Part shown: piece after piece, positions 45,844-55,208 of the stretch
Numbering within the stretch: position 1 is the stretch's first letter
How the letters are laid out: each line of letters opens with the position of its first letter
Source of the DNA: Treponema denticola ATCC 35405
GTDB taxonomy: Bacteria; Spirochaetota; Spirochaetia; Treponematales; Treponemataceae
DNA: 64,000 nt
Assembly (NCBI RefSeq): GCF_000008185.1
Contig: NC_002967.9
Location: 310,001-374,000, forward strand
Direction: 5' to 3'
Made by a program: the position numbers and the translations under genes
The notes under the pieces: generated by a model
The model's database searches: none
What the model saw: only the letters and a program-made list of their open reading frames with translations
Told to the model about the DNA's origin: nothing

Positions 45844-47321
45844 TTTTGTTCTCCTGCGCTTTTAATCTTAAATATTAATCCTAAAATTTGTAACGAAATA
45901 ATAGGAGCCAATGCGACGGCAGCTATAATACCGAATCCGTCTATCAATACATTTGCTGTCGGAGTGGAATTAGCAAGGCCCTGAGCAAGGGATAAAACAA
46001 AGGTCGCTGTCATGGGGCCTGAAGCAACACCTCCGGCATCAAAGGCTATACTTACAAAAAGATCCGGAACAATGATTGATAATAAAAGAGAAACTATATA
46101 TCCGGGTAGAAGCATATGCCATAACTGAAAGGACGGTTCTATAATTCTTAATAACGAAAGCATTACTGCAAAGCTGACGCCTATACATAAAAAGGTCAAA
46201 ACTATCTTACGCGGAATATGGCCGCTAGTTACGTTTTCTATTTGTACAGTTAAAACATAAACGGCCGGTTCAGCCAAAATAGAAACAATGCCTATCAGAG
46301 CTCCGATAAAAAGAATTAAGGACCGCGTGCCTATTTCACCTAAGCGGCTTCCCATAGCTATTCCTACATCCAAGAAGCCGGATTTTGCTCCCCACATAAA
46401 TAGAAATAAACCTATCAATGTAATTATAAGCCCTTTAATAATGGGAATTAAATCCTTGGCCCTCAACTTTATACTTACAAAATTTGTAATTAAAAATATT
46501 AACGTTAAGGGTAAAAGGGACAAAAGGCACTCATAAAGTACCGGCAAAAAATGTTTCGCAAAGGGATAGAAGATTTGTGAGTGTATATCCAAATTGAAGA
46601 CAAAATCATCGGCGGATATTTCCTTTGTTTTCCCGAATACACTCAAAGCCAAAACAGCGACGATTGCGCCTGCCGAAGCCATACCTACAAGTCCGAATGC
46701 GTCTCTTTCGGATGCAGCCGAGTCTTTTTTCATCTCGGAAACACCGGCTGCCAAGGCCAGAATAAAGGGTACGGTTATTGCTCCTGTAGTTGTTCCCGAA
46801 GAATCAAAGGATATCGAAATAAATTCGGAAGACGAAAAAAGAGAGAGCAAAAATATTACGCCGTAAGAAAGAGCAAAAATGATTTTTTGAGAAATATTAA
46901 ATACAGTTCTCAAAATACCGAAAACCACAAAGGCTGCAACACCGATAGAAACAACTACTATGAGCCTTAATGCCGGAATTCCGCTTTTTGTTACTGTATT
47001 TACCTGACTTGCCAAAATCTGTAAATCGGGTTCTGCAATTGAAATTAAAAAACCAAGGGCAAAACCTCCTAAAATCAAAATCAGAATATTATTCCTTTTT
47101 GTGATTTCTTTTCCCATTTGCAAACCGATTTTTGTAACACTCATTTCGATTCCAAACAGAAAGAAAGCCAGCCCTAATATTATGCATACACTCCCGATTA
47201 AAAATCTAATAAAGACACTGTAATCGATATGAATAAATGCAAAATTCAAGATAGTAATCAAAATGACGATGGGTAAAACCGACATTAAGACTTCTTTAAA
47301 TTTATCAATTAGAATATTCAT
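45840..47321 (-). CDS. DUF1538 membrane protein (two repeats)
   Basis: 493 residues with about twelve membrane segments. Two DUF1538 repeats are visible: each has an ISIAEPDLQILA / VSILAEPAVYVLT type motif and a later F-D-[SA]-[SG]-G motif (SFDSSGTTTGAITVPF; AFDAGGVASGPMTATF). The conserved AEPD and DxGG pairs suggest ion or small-molecule passage. The PII-like gene directly downstream, overlapping by 4 nt, suggests transport gated by cell energy or nitrogen status. The substrate is unknown. Confidence 0.82.
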   Translation of the reverse strand: MNILIDKFKEVLMSVLPIVILITILNFAFIHIDYSVFIRFLIGSVCIILGLAFFLFGIEMSVTKIGLQMGKEITKRNNILILILGGFALGFLISIAEPDLQILASQVNTVTKSGIPALRLIVVVSIGVAAFVVFGILRTVFNISQKIIFALSYGVIFLLSLFSSSEFISISFDSSGTTTGAITVPFILALAAGVSEMKKDSAASERDAFGLVGMASAGAIVAVLALSVFGKTKEISADDFVFNLDIHSQIFYPFAKHFLPVLYECLLSLLPLTLIFLITNFVSIKLRAKDLIPIIKGLIITLIGLFLFMWGAKSGFLDVGIAMGSRLGEIGTRSLILFIGALIGIVSILAEPAVYVLTVQIENVTSGHIPRKIVLTFLCIGVSFAVMLSLLRIIEPSFQLWHMLLPGYIVSLLLSIIVPDLFVSIAFDAGGVASGPMTATFVLSLAQGLANSTPTANVLIDGFGIIAAVALAPIISLQILGLIFKIKSAGEQK

Positions 47322-47440
47322 AACTGAATAATATTATTGACTAAATTTTGATTTTGGTCAATAGGAAGAAATTATTTATGTCTAAGCAATAAAAATACGG
47401 TTTTAGATACAATTTTTCGATTTAATTATCCAATTAGTAA

Positions 47441-47469
47441 TTGACAAAGAATATATTTATGCCTAAAAT
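47441..47469 (+). promoter_or_regulatory. Promoter upstream of the exported pair at 47584
   Basis: TTGACA (47441-47446), 17 nt, TAAAAT (47464-47469), giving a leader of about 105 nt before the ATG at 47584. AAGGAAG lies just upstream of that ATG. Confidence 0.55.
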
Positions 47470-47583
47470 ATAGTGTATAAGCTAAGCAGACATTATATCT
47501 ATGTATCGGTTCATTTAAGCTTTTCTTATAAAGAAATTTATTTTATTTAAATTATAAACTTTAGTTTTAAGGAAGAAATTTTT

Positions 47584-48204
47584 ATGCAAAAACTACTTAA
47601 AAAATTTTACCTCCTTACAGTCTTAATTTTGACTGTATGTTTGGCTGCTTCATGTACTATGTTAAGCGGTTTTAAAAAATTATCTGAAACAGGTCATGCC
47701 AGTATTAATGGGAAAAAGGTCAATCTTAAAACAATGGGTGATCCCGAAAAAGATTGTCTTGCGTTTGGATATTTAAAAATACCAACAGAACAATTGTACA
47801 TTCAATCCGATCCCTCAAAAGAACCTATTTATACAACACCTTTTGTATTCCCGGGGGCCTATTCAGATGGAAGTATCTTTTGTTTTCCACCGTTTAAAAC
47901 CGATCTGGCTTTTCAGTTAGCGTCTTTACGTAATGTAAATTTTAATGTAATAACTACTTTTTCGCCTCAGTTAGGTGCGGAAGGTAAAATAGCATTTGTA
48001 ACACATAAAAAAGGCTTAATGTTTATCGGTGCTTATGATTTTGTTACGGAAGGAAAGGCAGGAATGATTGTACCTTTGGCACGTAAAGATAGTGCTCAGT
48101 ACGAATTAAAATGTCTTTTAAAAATAAAAAAGTTGCTACAACATACAGCATGGTTACCGCTTATTGAAGCAAGAATAAAGGAGTTGGAAAATGAAAAAAA
48201 ATAA
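47584..48204 (+). CDS. Putative lipoprotein of unknown function
   Basis: 206 residues. N-terminus MQKLLKKFYLLTVLILTV leads to a lipobox LAASC, so Cys24 would be lipidated. The mature chain has several short hydrophobic strands (FPGAYSDGSIFCFPPF, VNFNVITTF) and a C-terminal helix. No family recognised. It overlaps the next exported gene by 14 nt, so the two work together or are at least made together. Confidence 0.6.
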   Translation: MQKLLKKFYLLTVLILTVCLAASCTMLSGFKKLSETGHASINGKKVNLKTMGDPEKDCLAFGYLKIPTEQLYIQSDPSKEPIYTTPFVFPGAYSDGSIFCFPPFKTDLAFQLASLRNVNFNVITTFSPQLGAEGKIAFVTHKKGLMFIGAYDFVTEGKAGMIVPLARKDSAQYELKCLLKIKKLLQHTAWLPLIEARIKELENEKK

Positions 48205-48793
48205 ATTATTCAAAATCTTGTGTTTATTATTATTTATAGTCACAGGATTTGTATTCGCTGATGAAGAGAAAAAAGCCTTACCTTCAAAAGGAGAGGTTGT
48301 TTTGGTTTTTAGTTTAAAAGTTTTACCAACTCCTGATAGTGCTTTTTTTTCAAACTATCGCAATATAAAATTCGGCAATTTTGATTTTGATGATGGAAGT
48401 GTTGCTACCGATCAAATATATGTAAATTATCTCGTTCATAAATATTTTTTGTCGGCTAAATGTGATGAAGATCCACAAAAAACCGATTTTGTTATGAAGA
48501 AAATTAGCTTACAATCAAATAAGCGAATTATTAACTTGTATAAATTAGTTTATTTCTTTGGTAACGCATATTGTGCACAATTGACCTTACCCATCCAATC
48601 AGAGCTAACGATACCTGAAGATGTGAAATTTGTATACCTTGGAGATTTTACCATTAAATGTTCAATGCCGTTTTATGATATTAGTGAAATAAAAAGGATT
48701 GATAATTTTGATGCTGCTGCTCTTGCAGTGAAAAAGGCGTACGGAAAAAGTGCTGAGCTTGAACGGATTCCTCTTGTTCCGCTAAAGAAATAA
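48191..48793 (+). CDS. Exported protein of unknown function
   Basis: 200 residues with a clear signal peptide (LFKILCLLLFIVTGFVFADE, likely cut after FAD or FA). The mature part contains strand-like patterns similar in flavour to the upstream lipoprotein (VVLVFSLKVLPTPDSAFFSN; VKFVYLGDFTIKCSMPF), so the two may be distant relatives. The start lies inside the previous gene after AAGGAG. It ends before a strong bidirectional terminator. Confidence 0.6.
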   Translation: MKKNKLFKILCLLLFIVTGFVFADEEKKALPSKGEVVLVFSLKVLPTPDSAFFSNYRNIKFGNFDFDDGSVATDQIYVNYLVHKYFLSAKCDEDPQKTDFVMKKISLQSNKRIINLYKLVYFFGNAYCAQLTLPIQSELTIPEDVKFVYLGDFTIKCSMPFYDISEIKRIDNFDAAALAVKKAYGKSAELERIPLVPLKK

Positions 48794-48796
48794 AAT

Positions 48797-48831
48797 AAAA
48801 AGGGATTTCAATATTTTTGAAATCCCTTTTT
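48797..48831. terminator. Bidirectional terminator between converging genes
   Basis: AAAAAGGGATTTCAA (48797-48811) and its exact complement (48817-48831) form a 15-bp stem with a 5-nt loop and T runs on both strands. It serves the exported pair on the plus strand and recQ on the minus strand. Confidence 0.9.
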
Positions 48832-48837
48832 TAGTGC

Positions 48838-50718
48838 TTATTTATTTTTACGGGCAGATGAGATTGTCTTTAAAATAATATCCCCGTATTTGTCTTTCTT
48901 TGCTTTTCCTATTCCAAAGATATTATCCAAATCGGTAGTCGTTGTAGGTTTTTTTAAGCCCAAATCAAAGATGGTCTTATCCGAAAAAATAATATAGGCC
49001 GGAACCCTTGCCTCATCGGCAAGCTCCCTGCGCTTTTGTTTTAGTGCATCCACTATTGCCTTACTGCAAGCATCTAAAGTATTTTCAGATGTTTGAGGTT
49101 TTGATTTTTCTTTTACTTCTTTTTTAACCGAATTGTCTTTTTCATAATTAAAAGGAAGCATGATACTTGTTCGGGCTTGGAGCTCTTCTTTTGCTTTTTG
49201 GGTAAGCGATAATACCGAGTAATCCTCATCTTTTACAAGATAGTCTTCCGCTAATAGAATACGGACAAGATTAAACCATCCTTCCCTATTGAATTCCGTA
49301 CCTATACCCCAGACGGAAAGATCATTATGCTTGTTTTCAAGTATTCGTTTTTGCTTTGAGCCTAAAAGAACATCGATTATATAGCTTGCTCCAAATCGGC
49401 ATCCGGTTCTGACAACGCAGGATAAAAATTTCTGCACAGGAACCGTTAAATCGGTTTTTTCTATTTTTTCTCTGGAACAAAAATCGCAGCACGGAGCATC
49501 GCCCTGTATTTCCTTTAGTTTTTCTTCGGAAATATTTTCTCCGAAATATTTTAAAATTGCCCGTCGGCGGCAGCTATTGGCTTGAGCATAATTACTTATA
49601 GCTGAAAGCATTGATTCGGCTTTTTTTACCTCATCGGGAGATTTATCCTGCATCAAGAATTTGAGCTTAAAAATGTCGGCAGCCGAAAAAAGCAAAAGAG
49701 CATGAGCCGGATTTCCATCTCGGCCTGCTCTGCCTATTTCCTGATAGTATTGTTCAATACTCTTGGGTAAATCAAAATGAATAACGAATCTTACGTTGGG
49801 CTTATTTATTCCCATCCCGAAGGCCACGGTTGCTACAATTATTTCTATATCGTCATTGATAAAATCGTTTTGAGTTTTTTGCCTAAGCTCGTCGGATAGT
49901 CCCGCATGGTAGGGTTTTGCATTATAGCCTAAAACCGATAATTGAACGGCCAAGGTATCTGCCTGTTTGCGGGAAAAACAGTAAATAATTCCGCTTTCGC
50001 CCTTATGTTCTTTTAGAAAGTCCGAAGCCTGTTCAAAAGGCTTTTGCTTTTCTTTCACTTCCAAAAAAATGTTTTTGCGGTTAAAACCGGCAACAAACTC
50101 CTTTGGCGTCTTGAGCTTTAGTATTTTCTTTATATCTGAGCGCACCTTTTCGGTTGCTGTTGCCGTTATGGCAAGACAGGCCGATTCTTTTAAGAGCTTG
50201 CGTATTTCAGCCAACTGCCTGTACTCCGGCCTAAAATCATGACCCCATTCCGAAATGCAGTGAGCTTCATCTATTGTAAGACAATCCACTTTTATTGAAG
50301 ATAGCAGCTCTTTACATCGGTCACTGGCCAGCGTTTCAGGAGCAACATAGAGAATTTTTACTTCTCCGTTTTTAATACGGCGTATATTATCGGCATATTT
50401 TTCCCAATCCAAGGAGCTGTTTAAGGCAACAGCTTCAACACCGATAGTTTCCAAACCGCAAATTTGGTCATGCATAAGAGAGATAAGGGGAGAAACTACT
50501 ATAGTTACCCCTTCAAAAATGAGGGCCGGAACCTGATAGCATAAAGATTTTCCGCCTCCTGTGGGCATTACCGCAAGGACATCTTTTTTTTGGAGAAGGC
50601 TGTCTATAATTTCTTTTTGGAAGGGTCTAAATTCGTCATATCCGAAGACCTGTTTTAAAATGTCTTCAGGGGAGGCGAGCTTTTTTTTACTGTCAGAACC
50701 TTTTGATCCGCGCGTCAT
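48838..50718 (-). CDS. recQ: ATP-dependent DNA helicase RecQ
   Basis: 626 residues. Walker A is PTGGGKS, Walker B IDEAHCISEWGHDFRPEY, and QEIGRAGRDG belongs to motif VI. The RecQ-Ct zinc site (NSCRRRAILKYFGE..PCCDFCSRE) and winged helix follow, and a C-terminal HRDC domain (ALKQKRRELADEARVPAYII) completes the standard architecture. RecQ unwinds forks and recombination intermediates 3'-5'. The promoter at 50730 lies so close that the mRNA should be nearly leaderless. It ends at the shared terminator. Confidence 0.96.
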   Translation of the reverse strand: MTRGSKGSDSKKKLASPEDILKQVFGYDEFRPFQKEIIDSLLQKKDVLAVMPTGGGKSLCYQVPALIFEGVTIVVSPLISLMHDQICGLETIGVEAVALNSSLDWEKYADNIRRIKNGEVKILYVAPETLASDRCKELLSSIKVDCLTIDEAHCISEWGHDFRPEYRQLAEIRKLLKESACLAITATATEKVRSDIKKILKLKTPKEFVAGFNRKNIFLEVKEKQKPFEQASDFLKEHKGESGIIYCFSRKQADTLAVQLSVLGYNAKPYHAGLSDELRQKTQNDFINDDIEIIVATVAFGMGINKPNVRFVIHFDLPKSIEQYYQEIGRAGRDGNPAHALLLFSAADIFKLKFLMQDKSPDEVKKAESMLSAISNYAQANSCRRRAILKYFGENISEEKLKEIQGDAPCCDFCSREKIEKTDLTVPVQKFLSCVVRTGCRFGASYIIDVLLGSKQKRILENKHNDLSVWGIGTEFNREGWFNLVRILLAEDYLVKDEDYSVLSLTQKAKEELQARTSIMLPFNYEKDNSVKKEVKEKSKPQTSENTLDACSKAIVDALKQKRRELADEARVPAYIIFSDKTIFDLGLKKPTTTTDLDNIFGIGKAKKDKYGDIILKTISSARKNK

Positions 50719-50729
50719 ATATGGATGAT

Positions 50730-50758
50730 ATTATACCCTAAAACGGCAAATTAGGCAA
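50730..50758 (-). promoter_or_regulatory. recQ promoter
   Basis: On the minus strand TTGCCT (50753-50758), 17 nt, TATAAT (50730-50735). The expected start lies about five bases before the recQ ATG at 50718, with no room for a ribosome-binding site. Confidence 0.65.
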
Positions 50759-50816
50759 GCATTTTGTGAAAAGTTATAGGGAGCAGTCAATAACTCAAAT
50801 AATTCAATATAAATTG

Positions 50817-50845
50817 TGGACAGGTAGAAAAAAATAAGTTATAAT
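50817..50845 (+). promoter_or_regulatory. Predicted cas9 operon promoter
   Basis: TGGACA (50817-50822), 17 nt, TATAAT (50840-50845): five of six and six of six consensus bases. Transcription would start near 50852 and cross the whole tracrRNA gene in the opposite direction before reaching cas9 at 51021. A second TATAAT on this strand (50991-50996) has no good -35 partner. Confidence 0.6.
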
Positions 50846-50859
50846 TTTGAGTAACTAAT

Positions 50860-50888
50860 AAAAAAAAGGCTTAACCATGTTAAGCCTT
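50860..50888 (-). terminator. tracrRNA terminator
   Basis: AAGGCTTAAC, loop of 3, GTTAAGCCTT (minus strand; arms 50879-50888 and 50866-50875) followed by a run of T. On the plus strand no T run follows the stem, so it should not stop cas9 transcription. Confidence 0.9.
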
Positions 50889-50982
50889 GATGCTCCACAA
50901 TGAGCGGTCCCAAAAGGGACGATTTTGATGAATTCTTATTTGAACTCGTTGTGTAATTTAAGATGGATCTTAAATTGTGTAT
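50860..50982 (-). ncRNA. tracrRNA of the type II-A CRISPR system
   Basis: On the minus strand a promoter TTGACC (51012-51017), 17 nt, TATAAT (50989-50994) predicts a start near 50982. The anti-repeat follows: a 23-base block at 50948-50970 is exactly complementary to the middle of the CRISPR repeat, then a bulge and a lower stem (TTCAAAT), the canonical duplex plan of Cas9 systems. Downstream are hairpins GTCCC-TTTT-GGGAC and GCTC-ATTGTG-GAGC and a Rho-independent terminator. It guides RNase III processing and binds Cas9. Confidence 0.9.
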
Positions 50983-50988
50983 GCTGTT

Positions 50989-51017
50989 ATTATAATACTT
51001 TTTAAAGGAATGGTCAA
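50989..51017 (-). promoter_or_regulatory. tracrRNA promoter
   Basis: TTGACC (51012-51017), exactly 17 nt, perfect TATAAT (50989-50994). Its -35 box lies only 4 bases from the cas9 ATG and directly after the cas9 ribosome-binding site AAAGGA (51004-51009), so the two signals share the same DNA. Confidence 0.85.
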
Positions 51018-51020
51018 GGT

Positions 51021-54000
51021 ATGAAAAAGGAAATTAAGGATTATTTTCTCGGATTGGATGTAGGAACCGGATCGGTTGGTTGGGCAGTTACTGATACTGA
51101 CTATAAACTCTTAAAGGCTAATCGTAAAGACCTTTGGGGAATGAGGTGTTTTGAGACGGCGGAAACTGCGGAAGTGAGAAGGCTTCACAGGGGGGCTAGG
51201 CGCCGTATTGAGAGAAGAAAAAAAAGAATAAAGCTGCTTCAAGAGCTTTTTTCCCAAGAAATTGCAAAAACAGATGAGGGATTTTTCCAAAGAATGAAGG
51301 AAAGCCCTTTCTATGCAGAAGACAAGACTATATTACAGGAAAACACTCTTTTTAATGATAAAGATTTTGCCGATAAGACCTACCATAAAGCCTATCCTAC
51401 CATAAACCATCTGATAAAGGCTTGGATTGAAAACAAGGTAAAGCCGGATCCAAGGTTATTATACTTAGCCTGTCATAATATTATAAAAAAAAGAGGTCAT
51501 TTTTTATTCGAGGGCGATTTCGATTCAGAAAATCAGTTTGATACTTCTATACAAGCCCTTTTTGAATATCTGCGTGAAGATATGGAAGTCGATATTGATG
51601 CCGATAGCCAAAAAGTAAAAGAGATTTTAAAGGATAGCTCTTTAAAAAATTCCGAAAAACAAAGCCGCCTAAATAAGATTTTAGGACTGAAACCCTCCGA
51701 CAAACAAAAAAAAGCTATTACTAATTTAATATCAGGCAACAAAATAAACTTTGCCGATCTTTATGATAATCCGGATTTAAAGGATGCGGAGAAAAATAGT
51801 ATATCTTTTTCGAAAGATGATTTTGATGCTTTGAGTGATGATCTTGCTTCCATTCTAGGAGATTCTTTTGAGCTTTTATTAAAAGCAAAGGCTGTATATA
51901 ACTGCTCGGTTCTTTCCAAGGTAATAGGCGATGAACAGTATCTTTCTTTTGCAAAGGTAAAAATATATGAAAAGCATAAAACCGATTTGACTAAATTAAA
52001 AAATGTTATAAAAAAGCATTTCCCAAAAGATTATAAAAAAGTATTCGGATACAATAAAAACGAAAAAAATAACAACAATTACTCCGGATATGTAGGCGTA
52101 TGTAAAACCAAGAGTAAAAAACTAATTATAAACAATTCTGTAAATCAAGAAGATTTTTACAAATTTTTAAAAACTATCCTTTCAGCAAAATCCGAGATAA
52201 AGGAAGTAAATGATATATTGACCGAAATTGAAACAGGGACTTTTTTACCTAAACAGATATCTAAAAGCAATGCGGAGATTCCTTATCAATTACGCAAGAT
52301 GGAGCTGGAAAAAATATTATCAAACGCAGAAAAACATTTTTCCTTTTTAAAACAAAAAGATGAAAAAGGTTTATCTCACAGTGAAAAGATTATAATGCTT
52401 TTAACATTTAAGATTCCTTATTATATTGGACCTATAAACGATAACCATAAAAAATTTTTTCCCGATAGATGCTGGGTAGTAAAAAAAGAAAAATCGCCTT
52501 CCGGTAAAACTACTCCATGGAACTTTTTTGATCATATCGATAAAGAAAAAACAGCTGAAGCATTTATTACAAGCAGAACCAATTTTTGCACATATTTAGT
52601 AGGGGAATCCGTTTTACCAAAAAGTTCTCTTTTATATTCCGAGTATACCGTTTTAAATGAAATCAACAATTTACAGATTATCATTGACGGAAAAAATATC
52701 TGCGATATTAAACTAAAACAAAAAATATACGAAGATTTATTTAAAAAATATAAAAAGATTACACAAAAACAAATTTCAACTTTTATCAAACACGAAGGTA
52801 TTTGCAATAAAACTGATGAAGTAATTATTCTAGGTATCGATAAAGAATGTACATCTTCGTTAAAATCATATATAGAACTTAAAAACATATTCGGAAAGCA
52901 AGTAGATGAAATTTCTACAAAGAATATGCTTGAAGAAATTATACGATGGGCTACTATCTATGATGAAGGAGAAGGCAAAACAATACTTAAAACAAAAATA
53001 AAAGCCGAATATGGAAAATATTGTTCTGATGAACAGATCAAAAAAATTCTAAATCTTAAATTTTCAGGTTGGGGCCGCTTGTCACGCAAATTCCTTGAAA
53101 CCGTCACATCAGAAATGCCGGGTTTTAGCGAACCGGTAAATATAATAACTGCAATGCGGGAAACTCAAAATAATTTAATGGAGTTGCTTAGCAGTGAATT
53201 TACATTTACTGAAAATATTAAAAAGATAAATTCGGGATTTGAAGATGCTGAAAAGCAATTTTCATATGACGGTTTGGTTAAGCCTCTGTTTTTATCACCA
53301 TCGGTAAAAAAAATGTTGTGGCAGACTCTAAAGCTTGTAAAAGAAATATCGCATATTACCCAAGCCCCTCCTAAAAAAATATTTATAGAAATGGCAAAGG
53401 GTGCAGAGCTTGAACCTGCGAGGACTAAGACAAGATTAAAAATTTTACAAGACTTATACAATAACTGTAAAAATGATGCGGATGCTTTTAGTTCCGAGAT
53501 AAAAGACCTTTCAGGTAAAATAGAAAATGAAGATAATTTAAGGCTTCGAAGCGACAAACTTTATCTTTATTACACGCAGCTTGGAAAGTGCATGTATTGC
53601 GGTAAACCGATTGAAATAGGCCATGTATTTGATACAAGCAACTATGATATAGATCATATTTATCCCCAATCCAAGATTAAAGATGACAGTATAAGTAATC
53701 GGGTTTTAGTATGCAGCAGCTGCAATAAAAATAAGGAAGATAAATATCCTTTGAAGTCTGAAATTCAATCAAAGCAAAGGGGCTTTTGGAATTTTTTACA
53801 ACGAAATAACTTTATAAGCCTTGAAAAATTGAATAGGTTAACAAGGGCCACTCCAATCTCGGATGACGAAACGGCAAAATTCATTGCCAGACAGCTTGTA
53901 GAAACAAGACAGGCGACAAAAGTAGCTGCAAAAGTATTAGAAAAAATGTTTCCCGAAACTAAGATTGTTTATTCTAAAGCTGAAACCGTATCAATGTTTA

Positions 54001-55208
54001 GAAATAAATTCGATATTGTAAAATGCAGAGAAATAAACGATTTTCATCATGCTCATGATGCATATTTAAATATTGTTGTCGGAAATGTATATAATACAAA
54101 ATTTACAAATAATCCTTGGAACTTTATAAAGGAGAAACGGGATAATCCAAAGATTGCCGATACTTACAATTATTATAAAGTTTTTGATTATGATGTAAAA
54201 AGAAATAATATTACGGCATGGGAAAAAGGAAAAACAATTATCACTGTGAAGGATATGCTTAAAAGAAATACCCCTATTTATACACGCCAAGCCGCCTGCA
54301 AAAAAGGAGAACTCTTTAACCAAACCATTATGAAAAAAGGATTGGGCCAGCATCCTCTAAAAAAAGAAGGTCCTTTTTCTAATATTTCAAAATATGGGGG
54401 CTATAATAAAGTCTCTGCTGCATATTATACTCTTATAGAATACGAAGAAAAAGGGAATAAAATACGAAGCTTAGAAACCATCCCTCTATATTTGGTAAAA
54501 GACATTCAAAAAGATCAAGATGTATTAAAGAGTTACTTAACAGATCTGCTAGGGAAAAAAGAATTTAAGATTTTGGTTCCTAAAATAAAAATCAACTCCC
54601 TCTTAAAAATTAACGGTTTCCCTTGTCATATAACAGGGAAAACCAATGATTCTTTCTTACTGCGTCCGGCTGTTCAGTTTTGCTGTTCAAATAATGAAGT
54701 TCTTTATTTTAAAAAAATTATAAGATTCAGTGAAATAAGAAGTCAAAGAGAAAAGATAGGAAAAACAATTTCTCCTTATGAAGACTTATCCTTTAGATCT
54801 TATATCAAAGAAAATTTATGGAAAAAGACAAAAAATGATGAAATAGGAGAAAAGGAGTTTTATGACCTTCTTCAAAAGAAGAATTTGGAAATCTATGATA
54901 TGCTTTTAACAAAACATAAGGATACTATTTATAAAAAAAGACCTAACTCTGCAACTATTGATATCTTAGTCAAAGGAAAAGAAAAGTTTAAATCTTTAAT
55001 AATCGAAAATCAGTTTGAAGTTATTTTAGAGATTTTAAAACTGTTTTCTGCCACTAGAAATGTATCAGACTTACAACATATAGGCGGAAGCAAATATTCA
55101 GGAGTTGCAAAGATAGGAAATAAAATATCTAGTCTTGATAACTGTATTTTAATTTACCAATCAATAACAGGTATTTTTGAAAAAAGGATTGATTTGTTAA
55201 AGGTATGA
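51021..55208 (+). CDS. cas9: CRISPR-associated endonuclease Cas9, type II-A
   Basis: 1395 residues. RuvC-I holds Asp13 (FLGLDVGTGSVGW), the arginine-rich bridge helix is RRLHRGARRRIERRKKRI, RuvC-II is KIFIEMAKG, HNH has YDIDHIYPQSK with catalytic His879 and a zinc-type CMYCGK..CSSCNK pair, and RuvC-III is HHAHDAYLN. It uses crRNA and tracrRNA to cut both strands of matching DNA. I recognise it as T. denticola Cas9, for which the PAM NAAAAN is reported. AAAGGA precedes the ATG by 11 nt. All catalytic residues are intact. cas1 overlaps its end. Confidence 0.98.
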   Translation: MKKEIKDYFLGLDVGTGSVGWAVTDTDYKLLKANRKDLWGMRCFETAETAEVRRLHRGARRRIERRKKRIKLLQELFSQEIAKTDEGFFQRMKESPFYAEDKTILQENTLFNDKDFADKTYHKAYPTINHLIKAWIENKVKPDPRLLYLACHNIIKKRGHFLFEGDFDSENQFDTSIQALFEYLREDMEVDIDADSQKVKEILKDSSLKNSEKQSRLNKILGLKPSDKQKKAITNLISGNKINFADLYDNPDLKDAEKNSISFSKDDFDALSDDLASILGDSFELLLKAKAVYNCSVLSKVIGDEQYLSFAKVKIYEKHKTDLTKLKNVIKKHFPKDYKKVFGYNKNEKNNNNYSGYVGVCKTKSKKLIINNSVNQEDFYKFLKTILSAKSEIKEVNDILTEIETGTFLPKQISKSNAEIPYQLRKMELEKILSNAEKHFSFLKQKDEKGLSHSEKIIMLLTFKIPYYIGPINDNHKKFFPDRCWVVKKEKSPSGKTTPWNFFDHIDKEKTAEAFITSRTNFCTYLVGESVLPKSSLLYSEYTVLNEINNLQIIIDGKNICDIKLKQKIYEDLFKKYKKITQKQISTFIKHEGICNKTDEVIILGIDKECTSSLKSYIELKNIFGKQVDEISTKNMLEEIIRWATIYDEGEGKTILKTKIKAEYGKYCSDEQIKKILNLKFSGWGRLSRKFLETVTSEMPGFSEPVNIITAMRETQNNLMELLSSEFTFTENIKKINSGFEDAEKQFSYDGLVKPLFLSPSVKKMLWQTLKLVKEISHITQAPPKKIFIEMAKGAELEPARTKTRLKILQDLYNNCKNDADAFSSEIKDLSGKIENEDNLRLRSDKLYLYYTQLGKCMYCGKPIEIGHVFDTSNYDIDHIYPQSKIKDDSISNRVLVCSSCNKNKEDKYPLKSEIQSKQRGFWNFLQRNNFISLEKLNRLTRATPISDDETAKFIARQLVETRQATKVAAKVLEKMFPETKIVYSKAETVSMFRNKFDIVKCREINDFHHAHDAYLNIVVGNVYNTKFTNNPWNFIKEKRDNPKIADTYNYYKVFDYDVKRNNITAWEKGKTIITVKDMLKRNTPIYTRQAACKKGELFNQTIMKKGLGQHPLKKEGPFSNISKYGGYNKVSAAYYTLIEYEEKGNKIRSLETIPLYLVKDIQKDQDVLKSYLTDLLGKKEFKILVPKIKINSLLKINGFPCHITGKTNDSFLLRPAVQFCCSNNEVLYFKKIIRFSEIRSQREKIGKTISPYEDLSFRSYIKENLWKKTKNDEIGEKEFYDLLQKKNLEIYDMLLTKHKDTIYKKRPNSATIDILVKGKEKFKSLIIENQFEVILEILKLFSATRNVSDLQHIGGSKYSGVAKIGNKISSLDNCILIYQSITGIFEKRIDLLKV

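Noticed and set aside
50991-50996. TATAAT on the plus strand just before cas9 as the cas9 promoter
   Set aside because: It is the overlap of the tracrRNA -10 box with its own near-palindrome; no usable -35 lies 16-18 nt upstream.
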